Below are positions 61,923-64,000 of a stretch of 64,000 bases of DNA, piece by piece. This DNA comes from CAWGJF01 sp963715745 (GTDB lineage: Bacteria; Bacteroidota; Ignavibacteria; Ignavibacteriales; Ignavibacteriaceae). The translations under genes and the position numbers were made by a program. The DNA is taken from the NCBI GenBank assembly GCA_963715745.1, contig OY970271.1:2170001-2234000 (forward strand), read 5' to 3'. The notes beneath the pieces were generated by a model. That model saw only the letters and a program-made list of their open reading frames with translations. It searched no databases and had not been told where the DNA came from. How positions within the stretch are numbered: position 1 is the stretch's first letter; each line of letters begins with the position of its first letter.

Positions 61923-63097
61923 TGAAAATTAAAATCTTCATTGTTCTTTTAATTTTATCTGGTTTTTTATTTAATTCATGTAATGATGGACCTTCCCCAA
62001 TTGGTTCAGATCTTGTTGCCTCAGAAGATTTAGTCATAAAAACTTTTGATACAAGTGTTGATACTATCTCTCAATATTCAAAATACTTTAAGAAGGTAAT
62101 AACCTTAGGTGCTTCAGCAAAAATTCTTGTCGGCAAGTATAATGATATTGAAGCTTCCGGATTAATGAGATTTGTATTCTCTCTTACTGATTCGTTGAAA
62201 GGGGATATAAACGATAATAACATCAATGTTCTTGAAGCAAAAATGACATTGAGGAGAACATATCAATACGGTGATTCTTCAGCTTCAATGGATTTTACAG
62301 TTCATAAAGTGAATAATCTTTGGTCTCCATTTGATTTTACAATTGATAGTCTTCCATCTTTAAATTATAACACAGAGAATGTTTCTTCAAATATTGAATT
62401 TTCCGATACAACTTGTGTACTTAATTTAAATACATATTTAGTATCTGATTGGATGAAGCTGGCTTCCGGAGATACATCAGTAAAAAATTATGGTATATAT
62501 TTAAAACCTGAAGCAACTTCCGGAAAGGTTTTAGGATTCCAGTCGTATACAAGTACAACATCCAATGAACCAATGCTTGAAGTGGTTATTCAAAAGACAG
62601 GTTCATATACTGATACAATAAGTGCAATAATAGTAGCAGATAATTCGCTTGTTGATGGAAATATTCCATCTGTCCCTTCAGATGATATTGTAGTTCAGTC
62701 AGGAATTTCAGTTAATGCATTTTTAGCTTTTGATTTTTCACCTTTCCCAAATGGTACCGTAATAAACAGTGCCAAGATTTATTTAACTGAAGATTCAGTT
62801 GAAACAAAAACCGGTTCTTCCTTTTCAAATACTTTAACTGTTTACTTTGTTAATGATAGTACTGATTACACTATAGCCAGCGGAAGCAATTTAGCGTTGT
62901 TGTTTTCAGATGGAAAATTTAGTGGTGACATTACTTCTTATGTACGCGAATGGGTTTTCAGGAATAACAATAATGGAATACTAATTCGCCCCGGCAATCA
63001 GTTTGAAGGATTAGAAAAATTTGTATTAAAAGGAAGTAATGCTTCAGACATTAGTGTTCGGCCAAGAATTAAAATTGTATATTCAGTAAAGAAATAA
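61922..63097 (+). CDS. DNRLRE-type surface lipoprotein
   Basis: 391 residues, GTG start. The signal IKIFIVLLILSGFLFNSC has the Cys of a lipoprotein. Two similar beta-sandwich modules follow: the first includes GLMRFVFSLTDSL, SDWMKLASG and PMLEVVIQ; the second LAFDFSPFPNGTVINSAKIY, EDSVETKTGSS and FSGDITSYVREWVFRNNNNG. Both match DNRLRE-like domains (conserved L-F-x-F and V-x-x-W). The role is unknown; it may attach to the outer membrane with the next gene's product. It is in an apparent glgA-gmhB-lipoprotein-OMP transcript. Confidence 0.78.
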   Translation: MKIKIFIVLLILSGFLFNSCNDGPSPIGSDLVASEDLVIKTFDTSVDTISQYSKYFKKVITLGASAKILVGKYNDIEASGLMRFVFSLTDSLKGDINDNNINVLEAKMTLRRTYQYGDSSASMDFTVHKVNNLWSPFDFTIDSLPSLNYNTENVSSNIEFSDTTCVLNLNTYLVSDWMKLASGDTSVKNYGIYLKPEATSGKVLGFQSYTSTTSNEPMLEVVIQKTGSYTDTISAIIVADNSLVDGNIPSVPSDDIVVQSGISVNAFLAFDFSPFPNGTVINSAKIYLTEDSVETKTGSSFSNTLTVYFVNDSTDYTIASGSNLALLFSDGKFSGDITSYVREWVFRNNNNGILIRPGNQFEGLEKFVLKGSNASDISVRPRIKIVYSVKK

Positions 63098-63100
63098 TTT

Positions 63101-64000
63101 ATGAAATACTTATCCTTAATAATTATTCTTTCTTTTATTTTTATTAGTGAATTATTTTCTCAAAATATTTCACCTTATACTAGATATGGTATAGGAGATA
63201 TACTTTATACATATTCTTCACGTTCGCTAAGTATGGGTCAGGCAGGTTCAGCAATTGTCAACAGAAATTTTGTAAGCATAACAAATCCTGCTTCCTGGTC
63301 ATCATTAAAAACAACCAGAATTGAATTCAGTTACGCATTAAACTTATCCCAGTTAAACACTAATAACGATTCAAGAATATACAGGCAAGGCGATTTTAAA
63401 GGATTTACTTTTGCGTTTCCTGTTTCATCTGATTATGGAGTTGGTGTTGCTATGGGATTAATTCCGTATAGTAGGATGCACTATAGTGTACAGGAACTTA
63501 TACAAAATGATCCGATAATTACTAGTGACTATATTCAGAACTTAAAAGGTGAAGGAGGTTTATCAAAACTTTTTATTGGAACTTCTTATAAATTGCCATT
63601 TGACCTTATTTTAGGTGCTACATTTGACTATTATTTTGGAAACCTTGAGTACAATTCCCAGTTGGTTTTCCCGGATAATTCTCAAAGACCAACTGAATAT
63701 AAGCTTATTTATTCACCAACCGGGATTGGTACGACACTTGGAGTTATAACACCGGATATGTCAGGTTTGTTAAAAAATGATGTAATATCTAATTTAAGGC
63801 TAGGAATATCAATGAACTTAATTCCGGAATTAAATACGGATTCTTTACTTACAACAAAATCCAATACATTTGTGGATACTGTTGCTGAAGGAACAATAAA
63901 AATGAAAATTCCGGCAAGATTTACAATTGGTTCTGCAGTTTCACTTGGTGAACAATATTTTTTAAGTCTTGATTATTCATTTCAACCATGGCAGGATTTT
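63101..64000 (+). CDS. Outer-membrane beta-barrel protein (3' end cut by window)
   Basis: I read 300 codons from the ATG at 63101 to the window edge with no stop. The signal peptide is KYLSLIIILSFIFISELFSQ. SPYTRYGIGDILYTYSSRSL and MGQAGSAIVNRNFVSITNPA then SWSSLKTTRIEFSY are like Bacteroidota barrels of the FadL/PorV or 'long-chain transport' type, and strands alternate to LSLDYSFQPWQDF at the edge. It lies 3 bases after the lipoprotein gene. The exact family needs the missing C-terminus. Confidence 0.75.
   Translation, partial: MKYLSLIIILSFIFISELFSQNISPYTRYGIGDILYTYSSRSLSMGQAGSAIVNRNFVSITNPASWSSLKTTRIEFSYALNLSQLNTNNDSRIYRQGDFKGFTFAFPVSSDYGVGVAMGLIPYSRMHYSVQELIQNDPIITSDYIQNLKGEGGLSKLFIGTSYKLPFDLILGATFDYYFGNLEYNSQLVFPDNSQRPTEYKLIYSPTGIGTTLGVITPDMSGLLKNDVISNLRLGISMNLIPELNTDSLLTTKSNTFVDTVAEGTIKMKIPARFTIGSAVSLGEQYFLSLDYSFQPWQDF

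Overview
The window reads as a chromosomal segment of a low-GC, Gram-negative bacterium of the Bacteroidota/Chlorobi (FCB) group, most likely an Ignavibacteria-type anaerobe. This is inferred from the gene order thrS-infC-rpmI-rplT-pheS-pheT-zapA-6S RNA-rny, the lipoprotein and SPOR-protein styles, DUF6266- and S23-type small proteins, and a Na+-translocating methylmalonyl-CoA decarboxylase operon. No transposase, phage structural gene, CRISPR array or rRNA was found.

Region 1 (1-22.4 kb, minus strand) is a large surface-glycan locus. It holds glycosyltransferases of families GT2, GT4, GT9 and GT39-like, a CgeB-like protein, a heparinase II/III-like protein, a WcaF-like acetyltransferase, an SDR epimerase/dehydratase, two FkbM methyltransferases, two other methyltransferases, a Wzy-like polymerase and a Wzx flippase. 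An O-antigen ligase (27.6-29.1 kb), a second flippase (31.5 kb), an SLBB export protein and a Wzc-type tyrosine kinase (34.3-37.1 kb) complete the pathway. Sugars would be assembled on a lipid carrier in the cytoplasm, flipped by Wzx, polymerised by Wzy under Wzc control, and ligated or exported.

Region 2 (22.4-30.2 kb) is accessory: a sigma factor / 118-residue protein / ImmA-type protease operon, a DUF6266-like protein, and a MntA-HepT toxin-antitoxin pair whose toxin gene has two in-frame amber codons. The segment is divided by long composite repeats and bounded by a 58-bp direct repeat.

The most unusual feature runs from 2.7 to 29.9 kb. About 17 arrays follow a 7-bp period (consensus AGTRANN). 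They are commonly arranged as facing inverted pairs. Two pairs enclose S23-type four-helix-bundle genes, two enclose near-identical composite modules, and one lies inside the O-antigen ligase gene. Together with a second, ~85-bp palindromic family, these repeats are inserted in frame in at least four glycan genes and supply or touch the stop codons of several genes. The core-gene half of the window (30-64 kb) lacks them.

Region 3 (37.1-42.9 kb, minus) is an energy-conserving operon: methylmalonyl-CoA mutase catalytic subunit, epimerase, and the alpha, delta, biotin-carrier and beta subunits of the sodium pump. Region 4 (43.2-64 kb, mostly plus) has tRNA-Leu and tRNA-Val, the translation operon, the cell-division/RNA-decay block, coaE, a proline dehydrogenase, tsaD, mltG, an Ig-like lipoprotein, hutI and a SPOR lipoprotein (minus), glgA, a GmhB-like phosphatase, a DNRLRE-type lipoprotein and a truncated outer-membrane protein. 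Three genes appear to use non-standard start codons: infC (AUC), one FkbM gene (CUG) and the Ig-like lipoprotein (ACG or AUC).
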